NCBI GenBank assembly: GCA_039105265.1
Contig: JAPFFF010000015.1
Coordinates: 1,798,001 to 1,862,000 of the forward strand
Origin: Tritrichomonas musculus
Taxonomy: Eukaryota > Parabasalia > Tritrichomonadida > Tritrichomonadidae
Reading direction: 5' to 3'
Length of the DNA: 64,000 nt
The notes under the pieces were generated by a model. That model did no database searches. It had not been told where the DNA came from and saw only the letters and a list, made by a program, of their open reading frames with translations. Position 1 is the stretch's first letter. Each line of letters opens with the position of its first letter. The translations under genes were made by a program, and so were the position numbers. Of this stretch, positions 7,933 to 18,431 are shown piece by piece.

Positions 7933-10398
7933 TTAGATTTTTTGAGTTCGGCCCGAAAGTATATTTTTAATATCAGTATGAATTGTTTTTGTTAGAACGA
8001 AATATTGATTCAATGCTGCTGGTCTGCAACTTTTGATGGCATAAACGGTTTCTTTGTCAATAATTCCTTCTGCATCATAATCATTGCCAAGTTTTCCCGC
8101 CTTTATAAGTTTTAATTGAAGATCTTGAATAATAGGAAAACTACTAATATTCATTGTAGATGTTCCATCAGATGAATTTTTATATAAGCATTGATGGTAG
8201 TATTTTGCTGATGAAGTTGAACGGTCATCTGATGTAGATTTATCATTGTCTGATTTTGATTTAGGTTTCCAAACTATTCTGAAGTTTTCTTTAAACCTTG
8301 GGAGATTTGATAAAAGAAGCATTTCTGGAAATGCAACATATCCTCTAAATCGGATCTCAGGGCATATGTTAGTCGGAGGTAATGTAGAGAGGAATTTTGA
8401 AACTGGTGTAGAAGAAGAAGATGGTGATGATGGCTCAGGTATCATCAGCATTAGATTTGAAAATTCTGCTATGTCAACAATGTTTGCGTTATAATCTTCA
8501 ATTCTACCACTTTCCATTACATTATTATTATGATCATGGTCAGTATTTTCAGTATCTGTTTGAATATGATCAATATATATTAATCCTTTATATTCGCTTC
8601 GTTTACTCATATGGTAAATGTTGCCATGAATGCACCCATAAGTTTGAAAAGATAATCCTAAATCTTCCCGAAAGAGATTCGCAATGTTTTCAACGGGATT
8701 TAATGTGTAACGATAAACGATAGCTCTGTCTCGTACGTCTCCTGTGCAAAGTAGGACTGCCGGAATTTGTCCTTTTCCACGCAAAAATGTTGGAAATGCG
8801 CATATTTTAAAGCCATTAAGAATTAATTCTTCTTCGTTCAAATCTGAATAAAAATTGGTATCTACATATGAGTAAGAATTGGCAATCTTTGATGTATTCG
8901 AAGAATTGGAATCATTTTTAGAGTTGCTTGTATTGCCTAAACTATTGGTCACAGTAGTACTTGTATTATCATCATTTTTTAATTCAGAGTTGGTAATATT
9001 AGTAGAAGGATTATTAGATGTTTGGTTTGATTGATGTTTATCATTTCTATTAGAATCTTTGTTGTCATTTTTAAGCTCTTCATGTGTTACAAGATGAAGG
9101 TATTTGATGTCATCCCTCTTAAATGGAAATAGAATATATGGAGAAACAGGTAAAATTCTTGTTTCAATGAAATCAATGGCACATTCAAGTTGTGAAATAA
9201 GGAAAGAGATTTTTCCAACAGTTAAATCTGAAACAATAAACATTTTCATTTGATCAAGAATTTTCGGAAGGTGGTATAATCTAGCGTCAGCTAATCCTGC
9301 GACAAAAAATTGAAAAGACTCATCAGCACCTACAAACTTCCCTTCTGTACAAAGTGCACTATTTAAAAAGTTCATTGTTCTCATTAATATAAGGCACTTT
9401 AATGAAATAGATGGTTGTAATGGAAGTTTTCTTAATTCGAGAACCACGTGATGAATGCACATTATTGGGCTATATGAATCATCTACGTAATCGAGCGGAG
9501 TAACTTTGATTGAATTACTTGCAGCTTCTTTTTTTTGAAGTTCTTCACTGTCTGAAATAGTTGGAGGGCTATAAGCGAGATTTTTTTCAATAATTGAGAT
9601 AAAATTATGTTTGATTGATAGTTGTTCAAGATTTCTTTTTACAAGATATTTACAGCGTTCGGAAATTTCAAAGCATTTTATACTGGTTTGGACATTTTGA
9701 CTGTCTTGCTGAAATGTAAAAATGCTTAATAAAACTTCTGAAATTGCTAAAATTGTTTGCTTACTATAATTTCCCCAACGAGATGGAAATGATTGATAAA
9801 CTTGCTTCAGGCAATCAAAATGTGATTTGACTTTTTTATCTACGGAGCTATCATAATCATATGCAATTTTTATTAAATTAGTAAAAAATTTATTATCTTC
9901 AGAAATTAGTGTAATAATCTGAAGGTATGGAAACAAGAAATAAAGAGACTCTATTAATTTTTCAACTGTATCATCAGAATTATAAAGATTATATCCCATT
10001 AATTCTTCAATGGCCTCTTGATTAGTTTGAATTGTAATCATGCAATTCTGAGCCTTTTCATAATAGTCTTTTTTATTTGTTTGTTCTGTTTGTAACGATT
10101 TTATCAATCCAGGATTAAAAAGAGTGCAAATGGCTGTAAAATGATATTGCATTGCTTTTTTAAAAGGGCATGGGCCAGTTAAATAATTTTGAATAATTTC
10201 TAGATAGTATTCGTAGATGGTATGAATTGCATCTAGTGTAGAATATTTAAAAAATATTAATCGTTTAATTCGGTCTTCAATGCCTTTTAAATTATCTATA
10301 AAAAAAAACTGTTCATGGAGAAGCTGAACTTCACATTCGATTTGAAAAGCGCGATTTTTAATTGCCTGATAAAGAATATCTAAATAATTATGATTCAT
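7933..10398 (-). CDS. VPS9-domain protein (predicted Rab5-type GEF)
   Basis: 821 residues. The central part (about 303-425) matches a VPS9 domain: YSPIMCIHHVVLELRKLPLQ, then LKCLILMRTMNFLNSALC, then the hallmark GADESFQFFVAGLADARLYH followed by a helix ending ISQLECAIDFIE. VPS9 domains exchange nucleotide on Rab5/Rab21-type GTPases at endosomes. The alpha-helical N-terminus (1-300) and the C-terminal half show no domain I recognise. A low-complexity Asn/Ser/Thr region (about 440-510) separates the VPS9 domain from the tail. The start ATG is followed by an uninterrupted frame, with the 10-mer TCAAAAAGTT (opposite orientation) 46 bases upstream. Confidence 0.75.
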   Translation of the reverse strand: MNHNYLDILYQAIKNRAFQIECEVQLLHEQFFFIDNLKGIEDRIKRLIFFKYSTLDAIHTIYEYYLEIIQNYLTGPCPFKKAMQYHFTAICTLFNPGLIKSLQTEQTNKKDYYEKAQNCMITIQTNQEAIEELMGYNLYNSDDTVEKLIESLYFLFPYLQIITLISEDNKFFTNLIKIAYDYDSSVDKKVKSHFDCLKQVYQSFPSRWGNYSKQTILAISEVLLSIFTFQQDSQNVQTSIKCFEISERCKYLVKRNLEQLSIKHNFISIIEKNLAYSPPTISDSEELQKKEAASNSIKVTPLDYVDDSYSPIMCIHHVVLELRKLPLQPSISLKCLILMRTMNFLNSALCTEGKFVGADESFQFFVAGLADARLYHLPKILDQMKMFIVSDLTVGKISFLISQLECAIDFIETRILPVSPYILFPFKRDDIKYLHLVTHEELKNDNKDSNRNDKHQSNQTSNNPSTNITNSELKNDDNTSTTVTNSLGNTSNSKNDSNSSNTSKIANSYSYVDTNFYSDLNEEELILNGFKICAFPTFLRGKGQIPAVLLCTGDVRDRAIVYRYTLNPVENIANLFREDLGLSFQTYGCIHGNIYHMSKRSEYKGLIYIDHIQTDTENTDHDHNNNVMESGRIEDYNANIVDIAEFSNLMLMIPEPSSPSSSSTPVSKFLSTLPPTNICPEIRFRGYVAFPEMLLLSNLPRFKENFRIVWKPKSKSDNDKSTSDDRSTSSAKYYHQCLYKNSSDGTSTMNISSFPIIQDLQLKLIKAGKLGNDYDAEGIIDKETVYAIKSCRPAALNQYFVLTKTIHTDIKNILSGRTQKI

Positions 10399-11447
10399 AT
10401 CGAGTAAAAATTGTTATTACTATATAAAGGGTTATTTTCGTATTCAAAAAGTTATCCACTTCACTTTTTTTGTGTGTGAATAGCTTTTGAAGGATTCATC
10501 TATTTATGCCATATTCATAAATATTAATAACATAATTCGTATTTTATCTTGCAAATACATATTTAATCATTCAGTAATTAGACAACATAATATAAAAATG
10601 ATGAGATAAATTCAATGTTTTTAAAACTTTTTCATATAAGATTATCAAAAAGTTAATAATGAGCATAAACGAAATGGTGTTGAAAAAACTTTTACTACTA
10701 GTCTGAATATTTATAATTGTTTTTCATATAATTTACATTATCTAGTTATATGATAATGCTATGTTATTTATAATATAGTAAAGAAATGCTTGAGATAAAT
10801 ACAAATTAATAGAAGACAATTTGAATTAATTATAGAATTATATTTGCTAAAAAAAAAAATGAAATAATATTTATTTCTTAATATTATTTTCCTATTTATA
10901 TGCCATATATGTATATTATATTATTAATTATGCATAATTCAGAAATCATAACTAGAGCAATGTAGCAATATTAATAAAAATTTGTTATATTATATTTGAA
11001 TATTATCAAAAATTCTGCGAATAAATTTTGGAGCATTGAATTTTTATAAAAAATTGAATTACTTTTCAAAAATATTATTTTTTAATATTTTGGAATTAGA
11101 CTTAAAATAATAATTAAAAGTATGAAATATTTAATAACGAGTATTTTTATAAAATATCAAAATAATATTTTACATAATAATCATATCATTTAATTCTAAT
11201 AAAGAATGGTATAACATTATATTGCTTCGAATTATGAATCCAAAAGTATTATGAATCATTCAATCACCAAATATTTTTAATTTTCATTATTGTAATTAAA
11301 AAACTAATTGAGTTATTTGTGTAGAATTATACATCGGAACCAGTAATCTTTTAACCAAAATGTATTTTATTTTCCCAAATATTTTACAAACAATGCTGTA
11401 TAAATAGATAAATCATTTTAAATTTTCAAAAGTGTTCAATTTTGCAA
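10399..11447. other. Divergent intergenic region, very A/T-rich
   Basis: About 1 kb lies between the VPS9 and protease genes. It holds two exact TCAAAAAGTT copies (10444-10453 and 10645-10654). The second is followed 4 bases later by an ATG (10659) opening only a 15-codon frame. No other feature is supported. Confidence 0.5.
10444..10453 (+). promoter_or_regulatory. Candidate promoter 10-mer, inverted relative to VPS9 gene
   Basis: Exact TCAAAAAGTT on the plus strand, 46 bases upstream of the minus-strand VPS9 start codon. Relative to that gene it reads AACTTTTTGA. Whether it works in both orientations is unknown. Confidence 0.3.
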
Positions 11448-12496
11448 ATGATTGCTTTTTTTGCGATTTTATCTTTGTCATCAATTCACCTAAACTCAAA
11501 TGACGAAAAATCCTTTTTATCTTGGATGAGAAATACCAATAATATCTATACAGGAGATCAGTATCATTTTCGCTTAGGAATTTTTATTGCAAATAAAAAA
11601 TATGTTCAAACGCATAATTCTGACAAAAGTAAAACGTTTAAGCTTAAATTAAATCGTTTTGCGGTACTTACTCCATCTGAGTATAAATCAATTCTTACAT
11701 TCAAGCCTTATTTAACGCCAAATATCAAGAAAGTAGCTTTTCGTACGACTGAAAGAAATGATGTTGAGCTTGATTGGAGAGTTAAAGGAGCTGTTAATAA
11801 AATTAAAGATCAAGGTAGTTGCGGTTCTTGTTGGGCTTTTTCAGCTATTCAAAATTGTGAATCAGCTGAATTTTTAAAATATAATACTCTTTATAATTTT
11901 TCAGAACAAGCAATGGATGCCAAGGAGGTCTTCCTTCTCGTGCTTTTGATTATATAATCAATAAGTGTGGTGGTAAAGTTATGCTTGAAACTGATTATCC
12001 ATATACAGGTACTGACGATGCATGCCAATATGATCAATCCAAAGCAATTGGCCATTTTACACATTTTATCCAAGTTGAATCTGGGAATGAAACAGATCTT
12101 GCCTTAACATGTCAACAATATGGCCCATGTTCAATTGGAATTGATGCGTCGCACGTATCATTCCAATTATATTCTAGTGGAATTTATGATGAGCATGGAT
12201 GTATGGGTAGAAATGTTAATCACGGTGTTGGTCTTGTTGGATATGGATCAGAAAACATTCATGCTGGATTTGTTCAGCAATATTGGATTGTAAGAAATTC
12301 GTGGGATGAGAGCTGGGGTGAAGTTGGATATATTAGAATGCTACGTGGAAATAATCAATGTGGAGAAGCTTCATATGCAACATGTATAATTTCTGAATAT
12401 ATATTATTTTTATTTCTTCGATATTGTTTCATTATCTTTTTTGCCTATACTGAAATAGCGATTGTGAAAGAGATCAAATGCTCTATTATTAAATGA
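11448..12496 (+). pseudogene. Papain-family (C1A) cysteine protease, frame-broken
   Basis: This is a secreted lysosomal-type cysteine protease of the trichomonad CP family. A hydrophobic leader (MIAFFAILSLSSIHLNSND), an I29-type propeptide with KLKLNRFAVLTPSEY, and the mature start with active-site Cys in DQGSCGSCWAFSA (about 11809-11848) form the first frame. The second frame carries GGLPSRAFDYI, the catalytic His in VNHGVGLVGYGS and the Asn in RNSWDESWGE. Frames change near 11.91 kb, where the usual EQxLVDC segment is missing, so a small deletion plus frameshift is the simplest reading. I chose ATG 11448 because the longer frame begins at a TTG. The C-terminus runs past the usual family end into a hydrophobic tail, and its stop codon is the centre of a perfect palindrome. 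A sequencing error cannot be excluded, but the missing segment argues for real loss. Confidence 0.75.
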
Positions 12497-12512
12497 TTTA
12501 ATAATAGAGCAT
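12478..12512. repeat. Perfect 16-bp palindrome centred on the protease stop codon
   Basis: ATGCTCTATTATTAAA at 12478-12493 is followed by TGA (the stop) and then its exact reverse complement at 12497-12512. It could be a foldback remnant or a 3'-end RNA hairpin. Confidence 0.8.
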
Positions 12513-12926
12513 GATACTTGCAAAGAAATGTGTATTGAAGCATAAAATAATCAAAATGTCGATAAATAATAAAATATTTAGGGTAATAAATATCAAAAAA
12601 AAAGCAAATCTCAACTAACAAAGCATATATAAAAGTTCTAATTATTTAATTTTATATATTATGAAGATTGATAGGTATCTTTAAGGAAGACATTTTTTTG
12701 ACTATCAAACCAAATATTATCCCCCAATTTTTTAAATAAGATGATAGATTTAAAAACCAAATTTCTTTTCAAAAAAATTATTTTTTCAGAAAAATTGCAT
12801 GGTCAGATTAAACAAATTCAATTCATCCGTTTGAATAAAAAATTTTTGTTCTTTTATTCTATGAGTTTTATCAATTTTTTAAACTTACCAAATTAATATC
12901 ATTCAGAAATTTCATAATTATTTATA
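12513..12926. other. Intergenic spacer
   Basis: A/T-rich spacer upstream of the ENTH gene. I see no open frame and no copy of the TCAAAAAGTT motif. Confidence 0.5.
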
Positions 12927-14174
12927 ATGGCTGGTTTATGGCAATGGGCAAAAGAAAAAACACGATCAACAATGTATGCTATTTCAGGTAGATCTGAGAC
13001 AGAAAAACTTGTTTTAGAAGCAACAAACGATGATAAATGGGGACCATCAAATTCGCAAATGGAAGAGATTTCACGCCTCACTTTTAATTATGAAGACTGT
13101 GAAAGCATCAAAAAAGTCATATGGGAACGAATTGAGCAAATAGAAGAAGTAAGAACTCTTCAAAAAACATTGCTTTTATTGGAATATCTACTTCGAAATG
13201 GTCATGAGAGTTTTAGGTCAGAAGCAAGTTCAATGTCTAGGATCCTTCAATCGCTTACTTCGCTTAATCGATATCAAGTTGGTGAAAACGCTGCTCTTGA
13301 AGCTGTCATTCGAAAAAAGGCCAAAGACATTCTCACATTAGCAACAAATAATGAAGCATATCGATCAGAAAGAGAAAAGGCATCAAAAATCAAGCAAAAA
13401 GTTTATAATGGCGGAACTACAGGAAATAGTGGATACGGCGGATATGGTGGATACGATAATTATGGTGAATATGATAATTATGGTGGTGGAAGTAATTATG
13501 GATCAAATCGTTATGGATCAGCTTCAGGTGGTTATGATAGTTATGAACTTCCATCTCGCCAAAAGCAAAGCCAACAACAGCCTCCTTCAAATGCAAATGA
13601 TAATGAATACGAGTATGAATATGATGACGAAGGTCCCCCTCCACTTAATAAGCAACAAGTTAATCAACAAAATAATGCTCAGCTTATTCAGCAACCAATG
13701 CAGCAGCAAACGCAGCAACCAGCACAACAGCCTGTCTATAATGCGGAAGGAAGACAAATCAGAACAACGGCAATGTCAGGATCAGCTGGTAATACTGGTT
13801 TTCTACCTCCTCCTCCAGGAATGAGAGTTCATCGTCAGGTTCAACAACCAATGCAGCAACCAATGCAGCAACCAATGCAGCAACCAATGCAGCAACCAAT
13901 GCAGCAACCAATGCAGCAACCAATGCAACAACCAATGCAGCAGCCAATACAACAGCCAAATCAGCAATCATCAGATATTCTAGGCCTATATCCAAATTCT
14001 AACTTTAATCCACATGCTCAACAACAAAATGCTCCTGCTCAGCAGCAGCGTGATCCTTTGATAGATTTATTTGACTTTAATAGTCCAGCTCCAGCTCAGC
14101 AACCTCAAAACCAACCGCAGCAGCAGCAACAACAGCAGCAAAAGCCTCAAAATGATTTAAGTTTCCTATTTTAA
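12927..14174 (+). CDS. Epsin-like ENTH-domain endocytic adaptor
   Basis: 415 residues. An ENTH domain occupies about 8-140 (TEKLVLEATNDDKWGPSNSQ, then YEDCESIKKVIWERIEQIEE and LLLLEYLLRNGHESF). A Gly/Tyr/Asn-rich linker (about 155-205) and a long Gln-rich tail follow. The tail contains a clathrin-box-like LIDLFDF (about 378-384) and ends in DLSFLF. By family knowledge it bends membrane and links phosphoinositides to clathrin at the plasma membrane or endosome. A 12-bp tandem repeat (CAACCAATGCAG, about nine units, 13845-13956) encodes a QPMQ array. Its near-perfect units suggest recent slippage and likely strain length polymorphism. No ubiquitin-interacting motif was seen. Confidence 0.85.
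   Translation: MAGLWQWAKEKTRSTMYAISGRSETEKLVLEATNDDKWGPSNSQMEEISRLTFNYEDCESIKKVIWERIEQIEEVRTLQKTLLLLEYLLRNGHESFRSEASSMSRILQSLTSLNRYQVGENAALEAVIRKKAKDILTLATNNEAYRSEREKASKIKQKVYNGGTTGNSGYGGYGGYDNYGEYDNYGGGSNYGSNRYGSASGGYDSYELPSRQKQSQQQPPSNANDNEYEYEYDDEGPPPLNKQQVNQQNNAQLIQQPMQQQTQQPAQQPVYNAEGRQIRTTAMSGSAGNTGFLPPPPGMRVHRQVQQPMQQPMQQPMQQPMQQPMQQPMQQPMQQPMQQPIQQPNQQSSDILGLYPNSNFNPHAQQQNAPAQQQRDPLIDLFDFNSPAPAQQPQNQPQQQQQQQQKPQNDLSFLF
13845..13956 (+). repeat. 12-bp tandem repeat inside ENTH gene
   Basis: About nine near-identical copies of CAACCAATGCAG lie in frame and encode repeated QPMQ. The length is a multiple of three, so copy changes keep the frame. Confidence 0.9.
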
Positions 14175-14901
14175 ATATAGAAAATCTTTTTCAAATTTAA
14201 TTTCTAATTTTAATATTTGAATTAGTCTTCTGTTACTTCATAAAATACTTTTCCTTTTATTTTATTATTATTTTCAATCTTCATATACTAGACTTCACTT
14301 TTTGTACCAACCTTGTTCTACAAAGAACGATAGAAAAAATACAAGGTTTGTACAATGTATTTTTTATTGAAAATATTGAATACATAAAATAATCATATCT
14401 CTGAAAAAAGATAATATACTAAATAATTTTTTGTGAATAAATAAATTAGAAATTAAATTATTTTATAAAATCATTTTTGTAAAAGTAAAATGCAATTTTT
14501 AAAAATCTTTTTTTGTAAAGGTGAAATGATTGACCATTTTATAAAAAGCATATAATCACTCTGTGAGCCAGCCAATTCACATTACTCGAGATTTCTAGAT
14601 TATTTACTATTATAATATTGTTTTATAAACTTTTAATTTCATTTTAACATATAAAACCAATACTAAAAAGCGATTATATAAAATATAAACTTAAGTGCCT
14701 CAAAATTGTAATTTTATCTGTTCATTGATTTTTTTAATAAAATTTAATTTGAAAACTTGATATTTTTACCAAAAAAATGCAAATACAACAACCAAAATAG
14801 GGATTAAAGAATATAAACGTTAAAAAGTTACGTTAAGAAATTTGTGATGTGAAAAAAGTAAAGGATATCATATACAATAGTTTTATCAAATGAAATAATA
14901 A
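14175..14901. other. Intergenic spacer
   Basis: Over 700 bases of A/T-rich DNA between the ENTH gene and the membrane protein. It contains a TTAAAAAGTT near-copy of the promoter 10-mer at about 14820. No gene is supported. Confidence 0.5.
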
Positions 14902-14927
14902 ATGCTAATAAATAAACGGGCCTGGTA

Positions 14928-14937
14928 TCAAAAAGTT
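14928..14937 (+). promoter_or_regulatory. Candidate promoter 10-mer that decides the start of the seven-pass gene
   Basis: Exact TCAAAAAGTT, 15 bases before ATG 14953. It lies inside the longer frame that opens at ATG 14902, which argues that translation really starts at 14953. Confidence 0.4.
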
Positions 14938-14952
14938 GATAGAATAGGCATA

Positions 14953-16155
14953 ATGAAATCTTTTTTATCATTTTTAAAAAAAACTATATACCTTAGTATA
15001 GTAAACAGAGATGGTCAATTTATTGATCCAATTATTGGGTTTTGCTGGTTCGAAATGGTCGTATATTTAGTTTATACAATTTTATGGACAATTAATACAC
15101 TTCATCATCTTCACATACAAATATTAATCCACAAAATTCTTTATTTTGTACTCATCTACGAACTTGTTTTATCAGCATTGAATTCAATTTGTTATACATT
15201 AATGATTAAAAAGCGAAATAGTTTATTTTTGTCCTATTCTGTAACTATTATTTCATTGTTGATGAATACTGCTATTCTTTTTTACTCTTCTCTGCTTGCA
15301 TCAGGTCTTTCTGTAGTTTTTGAATCACTATCAATAGGCAAATATGCTTTAATTATCATTTCTACAATTATGTTTTCTCTAGCGCTGTTTGCACTTGAAT
15401 GTTTAACAAAATACAATTTTGGGTTTGGTTTTTACATATTCTTAATTATATTTTTTGTTATCGGTTATTTATTTTATTTTTTATTATTGATGCACCTCTC
15501 AAAAATTGCAATTGAAGCTCTTTTAATAAATCTCGAGATGATTGAACAACGAGGAATTAATCCAAATACCACCCCAACTTATAAAAAATTAAAAATGCTT
15601 AAATTTACCAGAAATAGTTCAGCATTGTTGTTCTTTTTTATCGTTGTTTGTTATGTTTTATTTTTTGCCGACGTTATTCCATTTTGGATTATATATTGCA
15701 TTAAAATGATTTTCATGTTATCCCTTATCGGGATTATCTGTTACAAGTGTAGAATAAGGCAAGCAATGTCTGGTATGTATGGTGATGATGAAGATGCTTA
15801 TGCCATCAATGATAATGGGCAAGATTCAAATAATTTTGGTGATTTAAGCAATCAAATACAAAATGAGATTTTCCGTATAAAGAATTTACCAAATAAAGAT
15901 CAGGATCCAAATATAAGCAATTGTAATCAAAGTTTTAATATTATTGGATCAAGTGAAAATGAAGATGACGATTACAAATTGAACAACGTTAATCATAATT
16001 CAGATGTAAATGAAAATAAAAGTGAGGGCAGCGTTGATCATGGTGATGAAAACCAAAATAAAGGAAGAAATTGGAAGCCTACTGATATTCTTCCTTCAAT
16101 CCCTCAAATACGTAAGGTATCAAACAAAATTTATTCAAAAGATCCTGATGAATGA
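14953..16155 (+). CDS. Seven-pass membrane protein of a GPR180/TMEM145-like (GOST-type) family, short form
   Basis: 400 residues from ATG 14953; an upstream in-frame ATG at 14902 would give 417. Seven hydrophobic segments are visible, including CWFEMVVYLVYTILWTINTL, FGFYIFLIIFFVIGYLFYFL and ALLFFFIVVCYVLFFADVI. The loop MIEQRGINPNTTPTYKK matches ESGIDPYTTPVMEK in the protein encoded at 27003-29294, and ASGLSVVFESLS aligns with the AKGWFIVHKSLGK segment there. That GxxxxxLS pattern is typical of GPR180/TMEM145-like seven-pass proteins, but family assignment is tentative. This copy lacks a large lumenal N-terminal domain. The C-terminal tail (about 120 residues) is hydrophilic and Asn/Asp-rich. 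The likely location is Golgi, endosome or surface membrane. Confidence 0.6.
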   Translation: MKSFLSFLKKTIYLSIVNRDGQFIDPIIGFCWFEMVVYLVYTILWTINTLHHLHIQILIHKILYFVLIYELVLSALNSICYTLMIKKRNSLFLSYSVTIISLLMNTAILFYSSLLASGLSVVFESLSIGKYALIIISTIMFSLALFALECLTKYNFGFGFYIFLIIFFVIGYLFYFLLLMHLSKIAIEALLINLEMIEQRGINPNTTPTYKKLKMLKFTRNSSALLFFFIVVCYVLFFADVIPFWIIYCIKMIFMLSLIGIICYKCRIRQAMSGMYGDDEDAYAINDNGQDSNNFGDLSNQIQNEIFRIKNLPNKDQDPNISNCNQSFNIIGSSENEDDDYKLNNVNHNSDVNENKSEGSVDHGDENQNKGRNWKPTDILPSIPQIRKVSNKIYSKDPDE

Positions 16156-16535
16156 TTTTATCTTAATTTATTTAATTGTTAATAATTTTATATATTAATA
16201 TGTTTTTATAAAACTTTTTTCGGGTAATTTGGATTTTCTTGTTTAGCAGTTTTAAACAAAAATTTGTTAAATCTATTAATCAGTCTTTTTGTTACTTGCT
16301 AGAAAAGAAAACAAAGATTATCATCTAAACATGAAATATACGCTTTCAAAAAGTGTATAAAAATAAAAACGCTTTAAAAAGTTTATATTCTATTAAATTG
16401 AAAAAAAAATAAAAATAAAGTAAACAAAAAAACCAGTTCCTAACCGCTAAAAACTAGTTCCAAAATTTTTTTTAATTAAAAAGTTCAACTTTTTACATAC
16501 CAAAAAAAAAAAAAAATTGTTATTTTTCTTTATTA
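16156..16535. other. Intergenic flank of the mobile-element island
   Basis: A/T-rich sequence. It includes a perfect odd palindrome AAAAAGTTcAACTTTTT at 16478-16494, and AAAACCAGTTCC (ending 16440) that recurs directly at 18263-18274 on the other side of the neighbouring element. No gene is seen. Confidence 0.5.
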
Positions 16536-18255
16536 AGGTACAAATCCAATACGTTATTTATTTGACCTGTGAACGTTTATTTTTTGTGAAAAGCGACCCC
16601 TCGGAAAAAGTTTGAATTTGAATAGTGTCAGATTTGTGATTCTGAACTTTATTTTATAAGGTGAAAAAAAACGAATAATCCAATTACAGAGTTTCTATTA
16701 AATTTAATAGATATTTGTATGTTTGAAAGTGTTTTATCGTATTTTTAAAAGTTTTAAAATATAATAATATGGTTTAATATAAAAATATTTCAAGATATTT
16801 TAATTTAAAACTTCTAATAATTTTATTTCAAATATATAATTTTCAGTTAATTTCAATTGAAATATAAAAAATAATTATTCAAAAATAAAATATTTAAATT
16901 GTTTTGTTCTCTCGTATATTTCTTTATTATTAACAAATTAATTATATTATATATATTCAAGTATTTATTATATGAATAATTCATGTTTTATACATAAATA
17001 TAAGTATAATATATGCAATATAAAAATTTTTTTGTAAAATATTGCTAACCATTTTTTTGAAATAAAATTGAAATAATATTGAAATAATACATTCTTTATC
17101 ACATTTCTATAATTACAAGGACGGACTTTTCGTCATTTAATTTCTTGGTAACATATTAATATATTTATATGTTTTAGTTAAAGCTTATATTAAAGAATAT
17201 TTTAAAAAAATTAATTGTAAATTTCAAGATATATTAAAAATAAAATTAGAAAATAACGGATTATTTCATTTTATAAAATATAATAAATCTTTTTAATTTT
17301 TTGATGAAAAATGACAGTTTATCCATTTAATGATGTTAATAATTTAATTTATTACTAATATATTAGCATGAATAAATGATTTATATTTATAAAGTTTATT
17401 TTCATAAAGAGATAAATATAGATAATAATACTGTTATTTCAAACAAATTTCCCTCAAAATTTTCTTCATTCACCTCTCATTTTTCATCGAATCTTATCAA
17501 ATCTTCATCATATAAAATAGATAATTTATCAAAAAGTTATTATTTGATAATAAAATATCTTTTTTCCTACATAACAAAATTTATCAAAATATTTAAATAT
17601 AAATATAATATTATAAATATAACAATTTAACCAAATATTAGCAATGAAATACTACTCTGTTTTAAAAAGTTAAAATCAACATTTTAAAACTAATATATCT
17701 CCATTTATAATCATAAATACTTTTATATTATTATGAATATTCAACAAATAAACATTTAATAAAAGAAACACTTTCTAAATAATGAGATATAAAAAGCTTT
17801 ATAAGTTAACCTTTGAACATATATATGTCTGTTGATTTGCTATTGTATTGGACATCTCTACATGTATATCTTTATTTTATCTATGAATATATAATTTTTT
17901 TCTATCTAATCAAGTTTATGCCCTTTTTGGATAATATTATTTTTATTAAAAATCAAAAAATACCTTGAATTTCGTAACCTGCTAACATATTGGGAATATT
18001 AATTTCAATAAAAAAGCTAAATTCAAGATATATTCAGTTGATTAACAAATTTGAGTATTATTATTAAGAATTAATACATCACGCTCAATATTTTTATTTA
18101 CTATAATTTTTAAAAAGATTTTAATCATAAAAGATTCAAAAGGACCACTTTTTTTGTTTTATTTATATTGAAAACTTGAAAATATCTAAAATAAGCGACC
18201 ATTTATAAATGTCAAAAAAAAAGACGGTTATTTAACGTATTGGATTTGTACCTTA
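16534..18255. mobile_element. 1.7-kb non-coding Tc1/mariner-type inverted-repeat element with TA duplication
   Basis: A perfect 21-bp terminal inverted repeat, starting AGGTACAAATCCAATACG at 16536-16556, is mirrored at 18233-18253. TA flanks both ends (16534-16535 and 18254-18255), the target duplication of Tc1/mariner/pogo transposons. The 1718-bp interior is extremely A/T-rich and has only an 84-codon low-complexity frame (17376-17630), so there is no transposase. It is a non-autonomous element, probably moved by a transposase made elsewhere. An internal TCAAAAAGTT lies at 17529-17538. Confidence 0.75.
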
Positions 18256-18305
18256 AAAAGTGAAAACCAGTTCCGACCTTTTATCCTTTCAAATATATAT
18301 ATATA

Positions 18306-18319
18306 AACTTTTTGAATAA
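18306..18319 (-). promoter_or_regulatory. Extended candidate promoter motif TTATTCAAAAAGTT (minus strand)
   Basis: The plus strand reads AACTTTTTGAATAA. The same 14-mer occurs in plus orientation before the Tc1 transposase (45481-45494) and in the solo transposon end at 52198-52211. It lies about 110 bases upstream of the pogo-like transposase. Confidence 0.35.
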
Positions 18320-18431
18320 GTGTGGTCTATCATTTATTTAAAGTATTCAATAGAACGTTCTCCTCCTCAAATGTGGAAACGAAATGGATCCAAAATTGTT
18401 TTGATTAAATGATAATGAAACATTATCTTAT

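Noticed and set aside
13351-13995. Overlapping frames rich in Met, Gln, His or Ala in the ENTH gene
   Set aside because: Alternative-frame readings of the repeat-rich tail.
17376-17630. 84-codon frame inside the 1.7-kb element
   Set aside because: Low-complexity Ile/Lys/Ser/Phe composition expected from A/T-rich DNA, with no motif.
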